From Flavobacteriales bacterium CG_4_9_14_3_um_filter_40_17 (GTDB lineage: Bacteria > Bacteroidota > Bacteroidia > Flavobacteriales > Flavobacteriaceae): DNA of 64,000 nt. A model generated the notes under the pieces. The model saw nothing but the letters and a program-made list of their open reading frames with translations. It made no database searches and was not told where the DNA came from. The stretch's first letter is position 1. The number at the start of each line of letters is the position of its first letter. Of the stretch, positions 24,369-33,643 are shown in pieces. Location of the stretch: the NCBI GenBank assembly GCA_002790195.1, contig PFUR01000012.1, forward strand, positions 1 through 64,000. The letters run 5' to 3'. The position numbers were made by a program, and so were the translations under genes.

Positions 24369-24967
24369 CACATACCATAGCCATAGTTGACGATCACAGC
24401 CTTTTTGCCGATGGCTTGGAACGGATTTTACAAGAACAGGTCGGTTTTGAAATTGTTGCAAAATGCACCTCTGCCGAGGATTTTGAAGTCGCATTGAACA
24501 ATAAAATACCTAAATTGGTTTTGTTAGACATCAGGATGAAAGGTCAAAACGGTTTGGAATTCTGCAAGGTATTGAAGCAAAAATTTCCTGCTATAAAAGT
24601 CATCATCATATCTATGTTTGAAGCCCTCGAAGTCATAGAAAAAGCCAGACTTGCCGGTGCCGATGGTTATTTGCACAAATCTACCGACGCAGAGTTAATG
24701 CGTTCAACCATCTTAGATGTGCTAAACGGACACCAAGTGTTTTTGATGACCTCAACGGTTAAAGAAAATACTGATCAAAACACACTCAGCAAACGTGAGG
24801 TAGAAATTCTGGGGCTTATAAAGAAAGGAATGAGCACGCAAGATATTTCCAAAACTTTGTTTATAAGTCAGTACACCGTGGAAACCCACAAGAGAAACAT
24901 GATGCACAAGCTAGGGGTAAATTCCCAAAGAGAACTTATCGTGTACGCTTTTGAAAATATGTTTTAA
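24365..24967 (+). CDS. NarL/FixJ (LuxR) family response regulator
   Basis: The start at 24365 overlaps the kinase stop (ATGA) and gives 200 residues. The receiver has Asp9/Asp10 (IVDDHSLFADG), phosphoacceptor Asp55 (VLLDIRMKGQNG) and Lys in YLHKSTDA. The LuxR helix-turn-helix is at about 135-195 (LSKREVEILGLIKKGMSTQD, FISQYTVETHKRNMMHKLG). An upstream in-frame start would add 12 unlikely residues inside the kinase gene. Regulators of this class bind 7-2-7 palindromes, as found at 12313 and 22433. It is the best candidate controller of the 8-25 kb cluster. Confidence 0.95.
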   Translation: MTHTIAIVDDHSLFADGLERILQEQVGFEIVAKCTSAEDFEVALNNKIPKLVLLDIRMKGQNGLEFCKVLKQKFPAIKVIIISMFEALEVIEKARLAGADGYLHKSTDAELMRSTILDVLNGHQVFLMTSTVKENTDQNTLSKREVEILGLIKKGMSTQDISKTLFISQYTVETHKRNMMHKLGVNSQRELIVYAFENMF

Positions 24968-24977
24968 AAATAGTTGT

Positions 24978-24994
24978 GTGTTTTTCTAAAACAC
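24978..24994 (+). terminator. Weak stem-loop after the response-regulator gene
   Basis: GTGTTTT (24978-24984) pairs with AAAACAC (24988-24994) over a 3-base loop, 11 bp past the stop codon. The stem is A/T-rich and no clear T run follows, so it is a weak candidate. The next genes downstream are on the minus strand. Confidence 0.3.
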
Positions 24995-25085
24995 GAATTA
25001 TCTTCCTCTTTAACACCCAATATTTAAAAACGAATTCCTTACTTTTTGATTCATTTTTTCTTCAATCTTGTATCCAATAATCCCA

Positions 25086-26217
25086 TCACCGATCCAAAAT
25101 GGCTCTGGAAATCACAATTTTTTGAATTTCGGAAGTGCCTTCATATATCTGTGTGTTTTTGGCATCACGCATCAAAAGTTCTACGTGGTAATCTTTGACA
25201 AATCCGTTTCCGCAAAAAACATGCACCGCTTCTACGGTTACTTCCATAGCCACTTGTGAAGCGTATAGTTTGGCCATGGCTCCGAACAAGGTGTAGTCTT
25301 TTTGTTCGTCTTTGTCCTTAGCCGTCCGATACACCAACATATGCGCGGCTTCGATTTTGGTATGCATGTCTGCCAACTTAATCGCAATTGCTTGATGGTT
25401 GCAAATTTCCGTGCCAAAAGCTTTTCGCTCCTTTAAGTAGTCAAGCACCATTTCATAGGCACCCTCAGCAATGACAAGTACTTGGGCAGCGATACCGATG
25501 CGATAGCCTGTCTGCGTCTTCATTGAAAACTTAAAACATCTTCGCCAATTCTGTTTTCTTTGGGCACTTTCACATCGTTAAACTGCAAGGAATACGTGTC
25601 CGAACCCCTCTTACCGAGTTTGTTCTCCTTAGAACCAATCTGAAAACCCTCCCACCCTTTTTCCACAATAAAAGCGTTGACACCTCTATGTCTTTTTTCG
25701 AGATGGGTTTGGACTATCACCAAATAAATACCGGCTGTACCGCCGTTGATAATCCAGTTTTTGATACCGTTCAACAAGTAGCGATTTTCTTGCTCAATGG
25801 TCATAATTTTCTGGATAGTGGCACACTACCTACTTCGGATTCGGAAAGACTAAAGGACACCAATTTGTGTGGCGAAAGTGAGTTGCGTGAGGTATTTTTG
25901 TTTTTGAGCCTCCGTTCCTTAGGCATCCAATCCCAAGCAAACCAAAGAGTTGTTAACAGACATCAAAACGGAAGCAGATACGTCAATTTTGGAAATTTCT
26001 TTCATAACCAAAACATAAGAAAAGGTATCCATACCACCGCCACTATAAGCCGGATTCACCATCATGCCTAAAATTCTAAGACGCCCATAGTTGCAATTTG
26101 CTCTTTAGGAAATTGTTGTTTCTCGTCCCGTTCAATCACACCGGGTAAAAGATCATTTTTAGCAAACGCTGCGGCTGTTTGCTTGATGAGTTGCTGTTCT
26201 TCAGTAAAATTAAATTC
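25086..26217 (-). pseudogene. Acyl-CoA dehydrogenase gene with several frameshifts and stops
   Basis: Fragments of one acyl-CoA dehydrogenase lie in order on the minus strand in changing frames: FNFTEEQQLIKQTAAAFAKN and RDEKQQFPKEQIATMG (from 26217), then a stop; GGGMDTFSYVLVMKEISKID and MSVNNSLVCLGLDA; FSLSESEVGS; YLLNGIKNWIINGGTAG through GKRGSDTYSLQFNDVKVPKE (25804-25523); and, after a frameshift near 25523, YRIGIAAQVLVIAEGAYEMV to the family C-terminus ending IYEGTSEIQKIVISRAI. At least three frame changes, in-frame stops and a missing segment around the FAD-binding loop show a dead gene. An intact copy may exist elsewhere. Confidence 0.92.
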
Positions 26218-26322
26218 CCTAAAAAATTGTATTTGTTTGCCCACTATAAATACAAAATTCTATGCGTGCATAGTAATTTTACAAACATAATTTTTCCAAA
26301 AAAAATAAGCATCAGCACTTTA

Positions 26323-27144
26323 TTAAAAAATATTGAAATTCTTCAAATTGATAATCTCTTGTGGTGTTAGATACCGCCATCTTCCGCGGTCAAGGTCTTT
26401 TTTAGTGAGCCCTGCGAAGATGACGCGGTCTAATTTAAGCACTTGGTAGCCCAAGTGTTCAAATAGCAAGCGGACAATGTTGTTTTTGGAAGAACGCAGT
26501 TGGATCCCTACTTCATTTTTGGATGCATTCTCGACATAACTGACCTCATCCGGCTTGACAAAACCTTCTTCCAATTTGATGCCGTCTTCCAATTTCTTCA
26601 GGTCTTCGGATTTTAGGTTTTTGTCTAAATTGACGTGGTAGATTTTCTTAACCGGCGTTTGGTGATGGGTGAGTTTGGTAATCAACGGGCGGTCATTGGT
26701 AAGGAGAATAAGGCCACTCGCGTTTTTATCTAATCTACCTACGGGAAGCAAAACAGATTTAGAGGCTGTTTTAACCAAATCGAAAATAGATTTTATATTG
26801 TCAGTTTCTACGTCCGTGGTAAAGTCTTTGGGTTTGTTGAGCAAGACATACACCTTTTTCTCAGGTGTGATGTGCGCTCCGTCAAATTTTACTTCGTCGG
26901 TGATTTTTACTTTAAACCCGAGCTCGTTGACGATTTTTCCGTTGACCGTAACATTGCCCGATGCGATGTAAATATCCGCATCCCGCCTTGAGCAAACACC
27001 CGAATTGGCGATGTATTTGTTTAAACGGATTTCATCTTCATTTTTTTCGGTTTTGGCAACTGCCGGTTTTGCCGGTTTTTTTGGAAAGCGTTTCGGAATG
27101 TATTTTTTATCGGTTTTGTCGGAAGGATAAGATTTTTTTTTCAT
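26323..27144 (-). CDS. rluB: 23S rRNA pseudouridine synthase RluB-type
   Basis: The 273-residue protein has a basic, lysine-rich N-terminal tail (1-36), an S4 RNA-binding domain (about 37-95, RLNKYIANSGVCSRRDADIY) and an RsuA/RluB/E/F catalytic domain. The catalytic Asp is Asp139 in VGRLDKNASGLILLTND. It ends with DRGRWRYLTPQE. RluB makes pseudouridine at 23S position 2605 in E. coli; the exact target here is inferred from family. It is the third gene after ruvB and a GNAT gene, 29 bp past the latter. Confidence 0.88.
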   Translation of the reverse strand: MKKKSYPSDKTDKKYIPKRFPKKPAKPAVAKTEKNEDEIRLNKYIANSGVCSRRDADIYIASGNVTVNGKIVNELGFKVKITDEVKFDGAHITPEKKVYVLLNKPKDFTTDVETDNIKSIFDLVKTASKSVLLPVGRLDKNASGLILLTNDRPLITKLTHHQTPVKKIYHVNLDKNLKSEDLKKLEDGIKLEEGFVKPDEVSYVENASKNEVGIQLRSSKNNIVRLLFEHLGYQVLKLDRVIFAGLTKKDLDRGRWRYLTPQEIINLKNFNIF

Positions 27145-27173
27145 GGTATTTTTTGTAAGCTACTTTTCTAAAT

Positions 27174-27737
27174 TTAATTTTGATTGTTCCAATCCCACAC
27201 AACAACTGCCCACTCAACACCGTTTGAAGCGGTGTAACTGAAAATTTCCTGAAACCCGACCCGCCTATGGGCATTCAGTGACCGGGTGTTTTTTGTGGCT
27301 ATCTCGGTTACTGCTAACTCATATTTGTCTTTGTAGGTTCGTTTATAAAAATCATAATTCCGATCGAACAAACCTTGCCCTCTGAATTTTTTATCGACGC
27401 AAACTTGCCCGACTACGATATACCCATAAGACGTTATCGGCTTCACTTTGTAATCGGCTTGATCAAACAGGCTAAACATCGGAATCAAAACCGGAATATC
27501 TGCGCGATATGCTTTTGTCATTGCCAAAACATAAGCCACTACTTTACCGCCAACTTTAGCAATCACACGCTTTTCGATACCATTCAACTTGACCAAATCT
27601 TCCAATGTGTGTATAACGGTCAGAAACCCTTCTTTTTCTTTTTCTTCAGCAGTCAAAACTGTCAACAGATTGGTTGCCTGTAAATTTAAAATACCCGTCA
27701 ATTCTTTCTGAGTTTGGGCTGTGGAAATGGAAATCAT
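27174..27737 (-). CDS. GNAT family N-acetyltransferase
   Basis: The 187-residue protein has the GNAT acetyl-CoA motif A in VGQVCVDKKFRGQGLFDRNY, followed by the ELAVTEIATKNTRSLNAHRR stretch (motif B region) and GFQEIFSY. Residues 65-90 form the typical central strands (RVIAKVGGKVVAYVLAM). No closer family could be named, so the substrate is unknown. It lies 15 bp after ruvB and 29 bp before rluB, in one operon. Confidence 0.87.
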   Translation of the reverse strand: MISISTAQTQKELTGILNLQATNLLTVLTAEEKEKEGFLTVIHTLEDLVKLNGIEKRVIAKVGGKVVAYVLAMTKAYRADIPVLIPMFSLFDQADYKVKPITSYGYIVVGQVCVDKKFRGQGLFDRNYDFYKRTYKDKYELAVTEIATKNTRSLNAHRRVGFQEIFSYTASNGVEWAVVVWDWNNQN

Positions 27738-27752
27738 ATCAATTTTATTGAA

Positions 27753-28775
27753 TTAAAACAATCCGCCTTGTTGATTGAATTTTACTCTTCCCAAATGTTT
27801 GTAAGCCAACTCTGTAACTTCTCTTCCTCGGGGTGTCCGCATCAAGAAACCTTGTTGGATTAAAAAGGGTTCATACACTTCCTCAATGGTTTCGGCGTTT
27901 TCAGAAACTGCCGTCGCGATGGTGGTCAACCCAACCGGGCCGCCTTTAAATTTGTCGATGAGAGTCAGCAATATTTTATTGTCCATTTCATCGAGCCCAT
28001 ATGTATCAACATTCAAAGCTTTTAAGGCAAATCGGGCAATCTCATTGTCGATTTTCCCGTTGCCTTCTATCTGGGCAAAATCTCTCACTCTTCGCAAAAG
28101 CGCATTGGCAATACGTGGCGTTCCGCGGCTTCTGCCTGCAATTTCAGTTGCAGCTTCTTTGGAAATAGGAATTTTAAGAATGGATGCACTTCTTTCAAGG
28201 ATGCCACTCAGGAAATCGGCGGTATAATATTCCAATCTGCTTTGTATGCCAAAACGGGCACGCATCGGTGCCGTCAACAAACCGGAGCGTGTGGTTGCGC
28301 CGACCAAGGTGAATGCGTTCAGATTTAATTGGACACTGCGCGCATTGGGCCCGCTTTCTATCATGATGTCAATCTTAAAGTCTTCCATAGCCGAATAGAG
28401 GTATTCCTCTACAATCGGGCTTAGCCGGTGTATTTCATCGATAAAGAGCACATCCCGTTCTTCTAAATTGGTCAGCAAGCCAGCCAAATCTCCCGGCTTA
28501 TCCAATACCGGCCCGGAAGTTATCTTAATCCCTACGCCCAATTCTTCTGAGATGATGTGAGCCAAGGTTGTTTTTCCCAAGCCCGGAGGCCCGTGAAATA
28601 AGATGTGATCCAATGCCTCTCCTCTCAAGTTTGCGGCTTTCACAAAAACCCTGAGGTTAGACATTACTTGCTCTTGACCTTTAAAATCGTCAAAAGTAAG
28701 CGGGCGCAACTTTTTTTCAGCCTCAAGTTCTTCCGGTTTAAAAGCGTCTTTTTCGGGATTCAAATTGGCATTCAT
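27753..28775 (-). CDS. ruvB: Holliday junction branch migration ATPase RuvB
   Basis: The start at 28775 gives a 340-residue protein beginning [20 protein letters not shown], in line with relatives; a longer frame would run back into the cox terminator. Walker A is [12 protein letters not shown], Walker B is [12 protein letters not shown], sensor I is [10 protein letters not shown] and the arginine finger region is [13 protein letters not shown]. The C-terminal winged-helix domain contains [15 protein letters not shown] and [11 protein letters not shown]-like [18 protein letters not shown]. It drives RuvA-RuvC junction migration. A -7 box lies just upstream, so the leader is very short. Confidence 0.97.
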   Translation of the reverse strand: MNANLNPEKDAFKPEELEAEKKLRPLTFDDFKGQEQVMSNLRVFVKAANLRGEALDHILFHGPPGLGKTTLAHIISEELGVGIKITSGPVLDKPGDLAGLLTNLEERDVLFIDEIHRLSPIVEEYLYSAMEDFKIDIMIESGPNARSVQLNLNAFTLVGATTRSGLLTAPMRARFGIQSRLEYYTADFLSGILERSASILKIPISKEAATEIAGRSRGTPRIANALLRRVRDFAQIEGNGKIDNEIARFALKALNVDTYGLDEMDNKILLTLIDKFKGGPVGLTTIATAVSENAETIEEVYEPFLIQQGFLMRTPRGREVTELAYKHLGRVKFNQQGGLF

Positions 28776-28780
28776 ACGTA

Positions 28781-28788
28781 CAAAGGTA
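28781..28788 (-). promoter_or_regulatory. -7 box of the ruvB operon
   Basis: TACCTTTG on the minus strand is a perfect TAnnTTTG box. It lies only 5 bp upstream of the ruvB ATG and overlaps the tail region of the terminator ahead of it. No TTTG is found 19 bp upstream. The transcript would have almost no leader. Confidence 0.45.
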
Positions 28789-28791
28789 AGA

Positions 28792-28829
28792 CAAAAAAAG
28801 AGTCTTTCTGACGATTGCAAAAAGACTCT
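28792..28829 (-). terminator. Rho-independent terminator of the act-cox operon
   Basis: On the minus strand AGAGTCTTT (28829-28821), a 13-base loop and AAAGACTCT (28807-28799) form a perfect 9-bp stem, followed directly by TTTTTTTG (28798-28791). It lies 23 bp after the coxA stop codon. This is the strongest intrinsic terminator in the window. Confidence 0.85.
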
Positions 28830-28851
28830 ATGGGTATAAAAAAACTTGTAC

Positions 28852-30648
28852 CTAATGGTTGATATCTTCCCCATCTCTCAGCGGTACGGTTTGCGGAATA
28901 AAATCTTCATCGCTACCGGGCTTGCTGTAATCGTATGGCCATCTGTGGACTTCAGGAATTTCACCGGGCCAATTGCCATGCATGTGTTTCACGGGGGTTG
29001 TCCATTCCATAGAATTGGCACGCCATGGGTTTTGAACGGCTTTTTTTCCGTAGAAAATGCTCGCGAAAAAATTATAAATAAAAACCAATTGAACGGCTCC
29101 ACCTACCAAAGCAAATACAGTAATCAACACATTGATATCTGCCAAATCATCGAAATACGGGAATGCTGTGTTTGTGTAATACCGTCTCGGAAGGCCTGCC
29201 ATCCCGATAAAGTGCATGGGAAGAAAGACACCATACGCACAAACTGCCGTGACCCAAAAATGGACATATCCTAAGTTTTTATTCATCATTCTTCCGAACA
29301 TTTTCGGAAACCAATGATACACGCCAGCAAACATCCCATAGATGGCAGAAACCCCCATCACGAGATGAAAGTGAGCCACTACAAAATACGTGTCGTGAAC
29401 GTTGATGTCGAGGGTACTGTCACCCAGAATAATCCCGGTAAGTCCTCCGGAAATAAAAGTTGATACAAACCCAATAGAGAATAACATAGCCGGGTTGAGC
29501 TGAAGATTTCCTTTCCAAAGTGTGGTAATCCAGTTAAAGGCTTTTATGGCAGACGGAATCGCGATTAGCAGGGTTGTGAAAGTAAATACCGACCCCAAAA
29601 ACGGGTTCATACCGGAAACAAACATGTGATGCCCCCAAACAATCGTTGAGAGGAAGGCAATCGCCAAAATAGATGCGACCATCGCGCGATAGCCAAAAAT
29701 AGGTTTTCTCGCATGGGTTGCCATGATTTCTGAAACAATCCCCATAGCCGGGAGGATGACTATATAAACTTCCGGATGGCCTAAAAACCAAAAAAGATGT
29801 TCATAAAGTACAGGAGAACCCCCTTGATAATGAAGCACTTCACCTTGAATATAAATGTCGGATAAAAAGAACGATGTTCCAAAAGCCCTGTCCATTACCA
29901 ACAACAAGGCAGCAGACAACAAAACGGGAAAGGAAACAATACCAATTACTGCAGTGATAAAAAATGCCCAAATGGTCAATGGCAAACGCGTCATCGACAT
30001 TCCTTTTACGCGAAGATTCAGTACAGTTGCTATATAATTCAATGAGCCCAAAAGAGAAGAGGCGATAAAGATAGCCATGGATACGAGCCAAAGCGTCATA
30101 CCTGTGCCCGAACCGGGCATGGCTTGTGGCAGCGCGCTCAGAGGCGGGTAAACTGTCCACCCGGCAGATGCAGGTCCTGCTTCCACAAACAACGACAAAA
30201 CCATGATAATTGTGGATAGAAAAAACAACCAATAAGAAATCATATTCAGAAAACCAGAGGCCATGTCCCTTGCCCCTATCTGCAATGGTATCAAAAGATT
30301 GCTAAAGGTTCCGCTCAATCCGGCAGTTAAAACAAAAAACACCATAATGGTACCGTGAATAGTGACCAATGCCAAATATATATTTGGATCCATTACCCCT
30401 TCGGGAGCCCATTTCCCCAAAAGTATTTCAAATATCTGAAAACTTTCTTCCGGCCATGCCAATTGCAATCGAAATAACATAGACATCGAAACTCCTATAA
30501 TCCCCATGAAAATACCAGTAATAAGGTATTGCTTAGAAATCATTTTATGATCCTGTGAAAAAATATATTTAGTGATAAATGTATCTTTATGATGATGCTC
30601 GTGCGCGTGTGTGTGATCTTCTATGGTATGAGAGGCTGTTACTGACAT
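28852..30648 (-). CDS. coxA: Cytochrome c oxidase subunit I (aa3-type)
   Basis: The 598-residue protein has the twelve-helix heme-copper oxidase core. Ligands are visible: the CuB His and cross-linked Tyr in [17 protein letters not shown], the His-His pair in [11 protein letters not shown], and heme a / a3 ligands in [15 protein letters not shown]. The Glu/Tyr pattern of the GHPEVY motif marks an A-family oxidase (proton pumping). The His-rich N-terminus (HAHEHHHKD) is normal for Bacteroidota. It is the last gene of the act-cox operon, 30 bp after coxB, and is followed by a strong terminator. Confidence 0.97.
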   Translation of the reverse strand: MSVTASHTIEDHTHAHEHHHKDTFITKYIFSQDHKMISKQYLITGIFMGIIGVSMSMLFRLQLAWPEESFQIFEILLGKWAPEGVMDPNIYLALVTIHGTIMVFFVLTAGLSGTFSNLLIPLQIGARDMASGFLNMISYWLFFLSTIIMVLSLFVEAGPASAGWTVYPPLSALPQAMPGSGTGMTLWLVSMAIFIASSLLGSLNYIATVLNLRVKGMSMTRLPLTIWAFFITAVIGIVSFPVLLSAALLLVMDRAFGTSFFLSDIYIQGEVLHYQGGSPVLYEHLFWFLGHPEVYIVILPAMGIVSEIMATHARKPIFGYRAMVASILAIAFLSTIVWGHHMFVSGMNPFLGSVFTFTTLLIAIPSAIKAFNWITTLWKGNLQLNPAMLFSIGFVSTFISGGLTGIILGDSTLDINVHDTYFVVAHFHLVMGVSAIYGMFAGVYHWFPKMFGRMMNKNLGYVHFWVTAVCAYGVFLPMHFIGMAGLPRRYYTNTAFPYFDDLADINVLITVFALVGGAVQLVFIYNFFASIFYGKKAVQNPWRANSMEWTTPVKHMHGNWPGEIPEVHRWPYDYSKPGSDEDFIPQTVPLRDGEDINH

Positions 30649-30678
30649 AACTATTTTTTTGATTCGTTTCTGATTAAA

Positions 30679-31740
30679 TTATTGTAAAACTTCCGAAATG
30701 GTTTTTTGCTGAGATATCCACTGATTAAAATCCTCAGGCGTATCAACAATAATATTTAGCTGCATATTGTAATGAGAAGCGCCACAAATCTTGTTGCATA
30801 ACAACAAAAAATTAAATTCATACGGATCTAACAACTCTTTTCCTTCGGCAGAAAGTTTCACGTTTTTTTCTTCTCTCAAATTGTTGATGCTTTGAACTTT
30901 GCCAATTATTTCTAAATCCTGCCGAGCTTGTTCCGTAGTTTGAATCGGGGTAAAAGAGAACTGTGTAATCATCCCGGGAACAACATTCATTTGAGCTCTA
31001 AAGAAGGGCATGAAAGCAGAATGTAAAACATCTTGCGACCGCATTTTGAAAATAACCTTTCGTCCAACAGGCAAACGTAGCTCTTGAGTGACGACAATAT
31101 CATCTTTTCCGTTTGGATCGGAAATGTCAACACCAATCACATTGGATCCTTCAATAAACCTAACGTTTGCATCTCCAAGCGTGTTATCTGCCCCTGCATA
31201 TCTGACTTTCCAATTAAATTGTTGCGCATAGAGTTCGATAATAATGGGATCATCATCCTCATTGATTCGCATGATATTTGTCCAAGTCCAAAGGCCATAT
31301 ATAATCAAGCCTGATAATGTGATTACCGGTATTATTGTCCAAAGGAACTCCAATTTATCGTTGTCGGCATAGAATAAGGCCTTCATCCCCTTTTTCCCTC
31401 TGTATTTGTAAGCAAAATAATGCAGTAAAACTTGGGTTAAACCCTGAACAAAAAGAATCAGAGCAAAGGTGATGATCATCAATCGGTCAACTTCTTCTCC
31501 GTGCTTGGAAGCGGCTAGGGGCAATAATACTTTTCCCCATTTTAGCATACTAAAAATAGTGAGTCCGTAGAGGAAAATCAAGAAACCCATCATCAAAAAA
31601 CCGTTGATGTGGTTGTCTTTTTCGGTTGCTATCTGGTTGTTTTCCGGCGCATTTACCTGAGATAAGTCGTATATTTTGACGATTTGCCAAACGGCAATTC
31701 CAAGGAGTGCTAATGCAATAAGGGTTAAAAAGCCTGTCAT
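30679..31740 (-). CDS. coxB: Cytochrome c oxidase subunit II
   Basis: The 353-residue protein has four N-terminal membrane segments (about 3-20, 48-66, 87-110 and 135-155), two more than the classic subunit II, then the periplasmic cupredoxin domain. The CuA site is CNKICGASHYNMQ, with upstream His in LHSAFMPFFRAQ and the aromatic FNWKVRY stretch. It receives electrons from the cytochrome c of the Act complex and passes them to subunit I. It follows actF by 32 bp and precedes coxA by 30 bp. Confidence 0.96.
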   Translation of the reverse strand: MTGFLTLIALALLGIAVWQIVKIYDLSQVNAPENNQIATEKDNHINGFLMMGFLIFLYGLTIFSMLKWGKVLLPLAASKHGEEVDRLMIITFALILFVQGLTQVLLHYFAYKYRGKKGMKALFYADNDKLEFLWTIIPVITLSGLIIYGLWTWTNIMRINEDDDPIIIELYAQQFNWKVRYAGADNTLGDANVRFIEGSNVIGVDISDPNGKDDIVVTQELRLPVGRKVIFKMRSQDVLHSAFMPFFRAQMNVVPGMITQFSFTPIQTTEQARQDLEIIGKVQSINNLREEKNVKLSAEGKELLDPYEFNFLLLCNKICGASHYNMQLNIIVDTPEDFNQWISQQKTISEVLQ

Positions 31741-31772
31741 TGTTTTATTTCAATTCAAAGGTTAATTTATAA

Positions 31773-33062
31773 TTAATAATGGAAATGCTCGCTTTCGTGA
31801 ACAAAAGGGTTTCTTTTGACCACAAGTGGTGCTTTGGAAAGTGCCGTAAATACAACCAAAATAAACAATCCGAGAAAAAACAAAACAGCTCCAACTTCAG
31901 GCACACCAATAGACCAATTCGTACCCACCGTACCCGGCATTATCATGTTGTAAAAATCGATGTAATGCCCTGCTAAAACAATAACTCCTGCCATGACTAC
32001 TATCCAAGTTAATTTTTTAAAATCGGCATTCATCAAAATTAATATGGGAAACACAAAATTCATCACAACAGCTCCAAAAAAAGGTAAGTTGTAGTGCTCT
32101 ATGCGCATAGCAAAATAGGTGATTTCCTCGGGAATGTTTGCATACCAAATCAGCATAAATTGTGAAAACCAAAGATAAGCCCAAAAAATACTGAAGGCGA
32201 ACATGAATTTAGCCAAATCCTGGATATGGCTTCTATTGACTATCTCCAGATATCCTTTCGACTTCAAATAAAGTGTTATCAGTGCAATGGTTGTGATACC
32301 TGAAACGAAGAAACTGGCAAATACATACCACCCGAAAAGAGTGCTAAACCAGTGAGGCTCGACAGACATAATCCAATCCCATGACATAATGGATTCCGTA
32401 ACAATGAAGAATACCAAGAAGGCTGCTGAGGCTTTAAAATTTCTTTTAAAATTTGTGTTATCTGCTGCTTCGTCTTGTGCAATCGACATTTTTCTTGAAA
32501 AATAACGATAAGATACCCATCCCGCGATGAATATCACCCCGCGTATGATAAAACCGGTCAAATTGAGAAAACCTGATTTGCCTTGCAACAATTTATCATG
32601 CGCAACTACTTCCGCATCCCGCCAAATAAAAATATGATGCCCGGAAAAGATTGCAATTAGTAAAACGATTACCGTACCCGGTAAAACATAAGCGGTAATT
32701 CCTTCCATCACGCGAAGCAAAACAATAGACCAGCCTGCTTGAGAGGCATGTTGAATGCCATAAAAAGCCAATACACCTAACGAAAGTAAGGCAAAAAATA
32801 AGGCGGCTACGTAGGTTGCTGCCCAAGGACGGTTTTGCAATTGATGTAATTGATGGGTCAAATGGCCGTCAGAATCATGCCCGGTAGTTGCGTCATGCGA
32901 TGTAGCCACAACGTGCTCGGTCTGATGTGCTGAATTTAACTTTTTTACATCGTCGATGTTTTTAGGTGCATTGAAAAAACCCAAAGCAATCCCTAAAAAG
33001 CCAACAACAATCAGGGCTATTGAAAAAAGTTTTAATTTGTTTGGTAGAATATACATAGTCAT
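31773..33062 (-). CDS. actF: Alternative complex III subunit ActF
   Basis: The 429-residue protein has about ten membrane segments and an extracytoplasmic His-rich stretch after the first (HDATTGHDSDGHLTHQLHQL). Phrases such as RYFSRKMSIAQDE, ESIMSWDWIMSVEPHWFSTL and LIWYANIPEEITYFAMR are characteristic of ActF, a paralog of the NrfD-like quinol-binding subunits. It lies in the canonical place after actE and before coxB. It helps to anchor the complex; the quinol site is mainly in ActC. Confidence 0.94.
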   Translation of the reverse strand: MTMYILPNKLKLFSIALIVVGFLGIALGFFNAPKNIDDVKKLNSAHQTEHVVATSHDATTGHDSDGHLTHQLHQLQNRPWAATYVAALFFALLSLGVLAFYGIQHASQAGWSIVLLRVMEGITAYVLPGTVIVLLIAIFSGHHIFIWRDAEVVAHDKLLQGKSGFLNLTGFIIRGVIFIAGWVSYRYFSRKMSIAQDEAADNTNFKRNFKASAAFLVFFIVTESIMSWDWIMSVEPHWFSTLFGWYVFASFFVSGITTIALITLYLKSKGYLEIVNRSHIQDLAKFMFAFSIFWAYLWFSQFMLIWYANIPEEITYFAMRIEHYNLPFFGAVVMNFVFPILILMNADFKKLTWIVVMAGVIVLAGHYIDFYNMIMPGTVGTNWSIGVPEVGAVLFFLGLFILVVFTALSKAPLVVKRNPFVHESEHFHY

Positions 33063-33081
33063 TTAATCTTTTGAATCAAAA

Positions 33082-33639
33082 TTATGGCATCAAATCTGCT
33101 CTGAGTTTTTCAACGTATTGTGTTACTTCCCAACGCTCGTTAGAGCTAAGCTGTGAAGCATGAGAGCCCATCATATTAAGCCCATAGGTGATGACATGAA
33201 AAATACTTCCTTCAGTTATCGGCCTAGTTGAATAATCCGGTACGCCCAAGAATTTTTCGTTTTGCACCAAGATGCCCTTTCCATCTCCTTTGTCACCATG
33301 GCAAACCGCACAATAGATGGTAAATAATGCTTTCCCTTTTTCAAGGTTGACTTCATTTTTCTCAAGCGGCGATTTCAAGCTGTCCCGGGCAGCTGCATAT
33401 CCTTCCGGTGTGTTTGGATAATCATAGGGTACAAAGTCCCGATTGATGGTTCCCGGAACAGGAAGTTGTGCTTCCATCCCGTTTGCAAATGCATCCGATT
33501 TGCCATATGCTTCATAGCCAACTGGTGCATACATATTTGGAAAGAACTGATAATTGGGTTTTTGTTTGTCTTGGCATGAAAACAAAACCATCGCCACGGC
33601 CAATCCTGCCAATATGTTTTTAAATGCTTTCATATTCAT
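33082..33639 (-). CDS. actE: Alternative complex III subunit ActE, monoheme cytochrome c lipoprotein
   Basis: The ATG at 33639 gives 185 residues; a TTG at 33657 would overlap actD. The lipoprotein signal ends in VLFSCQDKQK. The heme site is IYCAVCHGDKGDGKG, with a Met ligand probably in YGLNMMGSHA. This class I cytochrome is the likely electron exit of the complex toward subunit II of the oxidase. It starts 4 bp after the actD stop codon. Confidence 0.93.
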   Translation of the reverse strand: MNMKAFKNILAGLAVAMVLFSCQDKQKPNYQFFPNMYAPVGYEAYGKSDAFANGMEAQLPVPGTINRDFVPYDYPNTPEGYAAARDSLKSPLEKNEVNLEKGKALFTIYCAVCHGDKGDGKGILVQNEKFLGVPDYSTRPITEGSIFHVITYGLNMMGSHASQLSSNERWEVTQYVEKLRADLMP

Positions 33640-33643
33640 TTTC

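Noticed and set aside
28776-28874. Longer N-terminus of RuvB
   Set aside because: The extra 33 residues would be read through the terminator stem of the act-cox operon and are not like RuvB; the ATG at 28775 fits the family.
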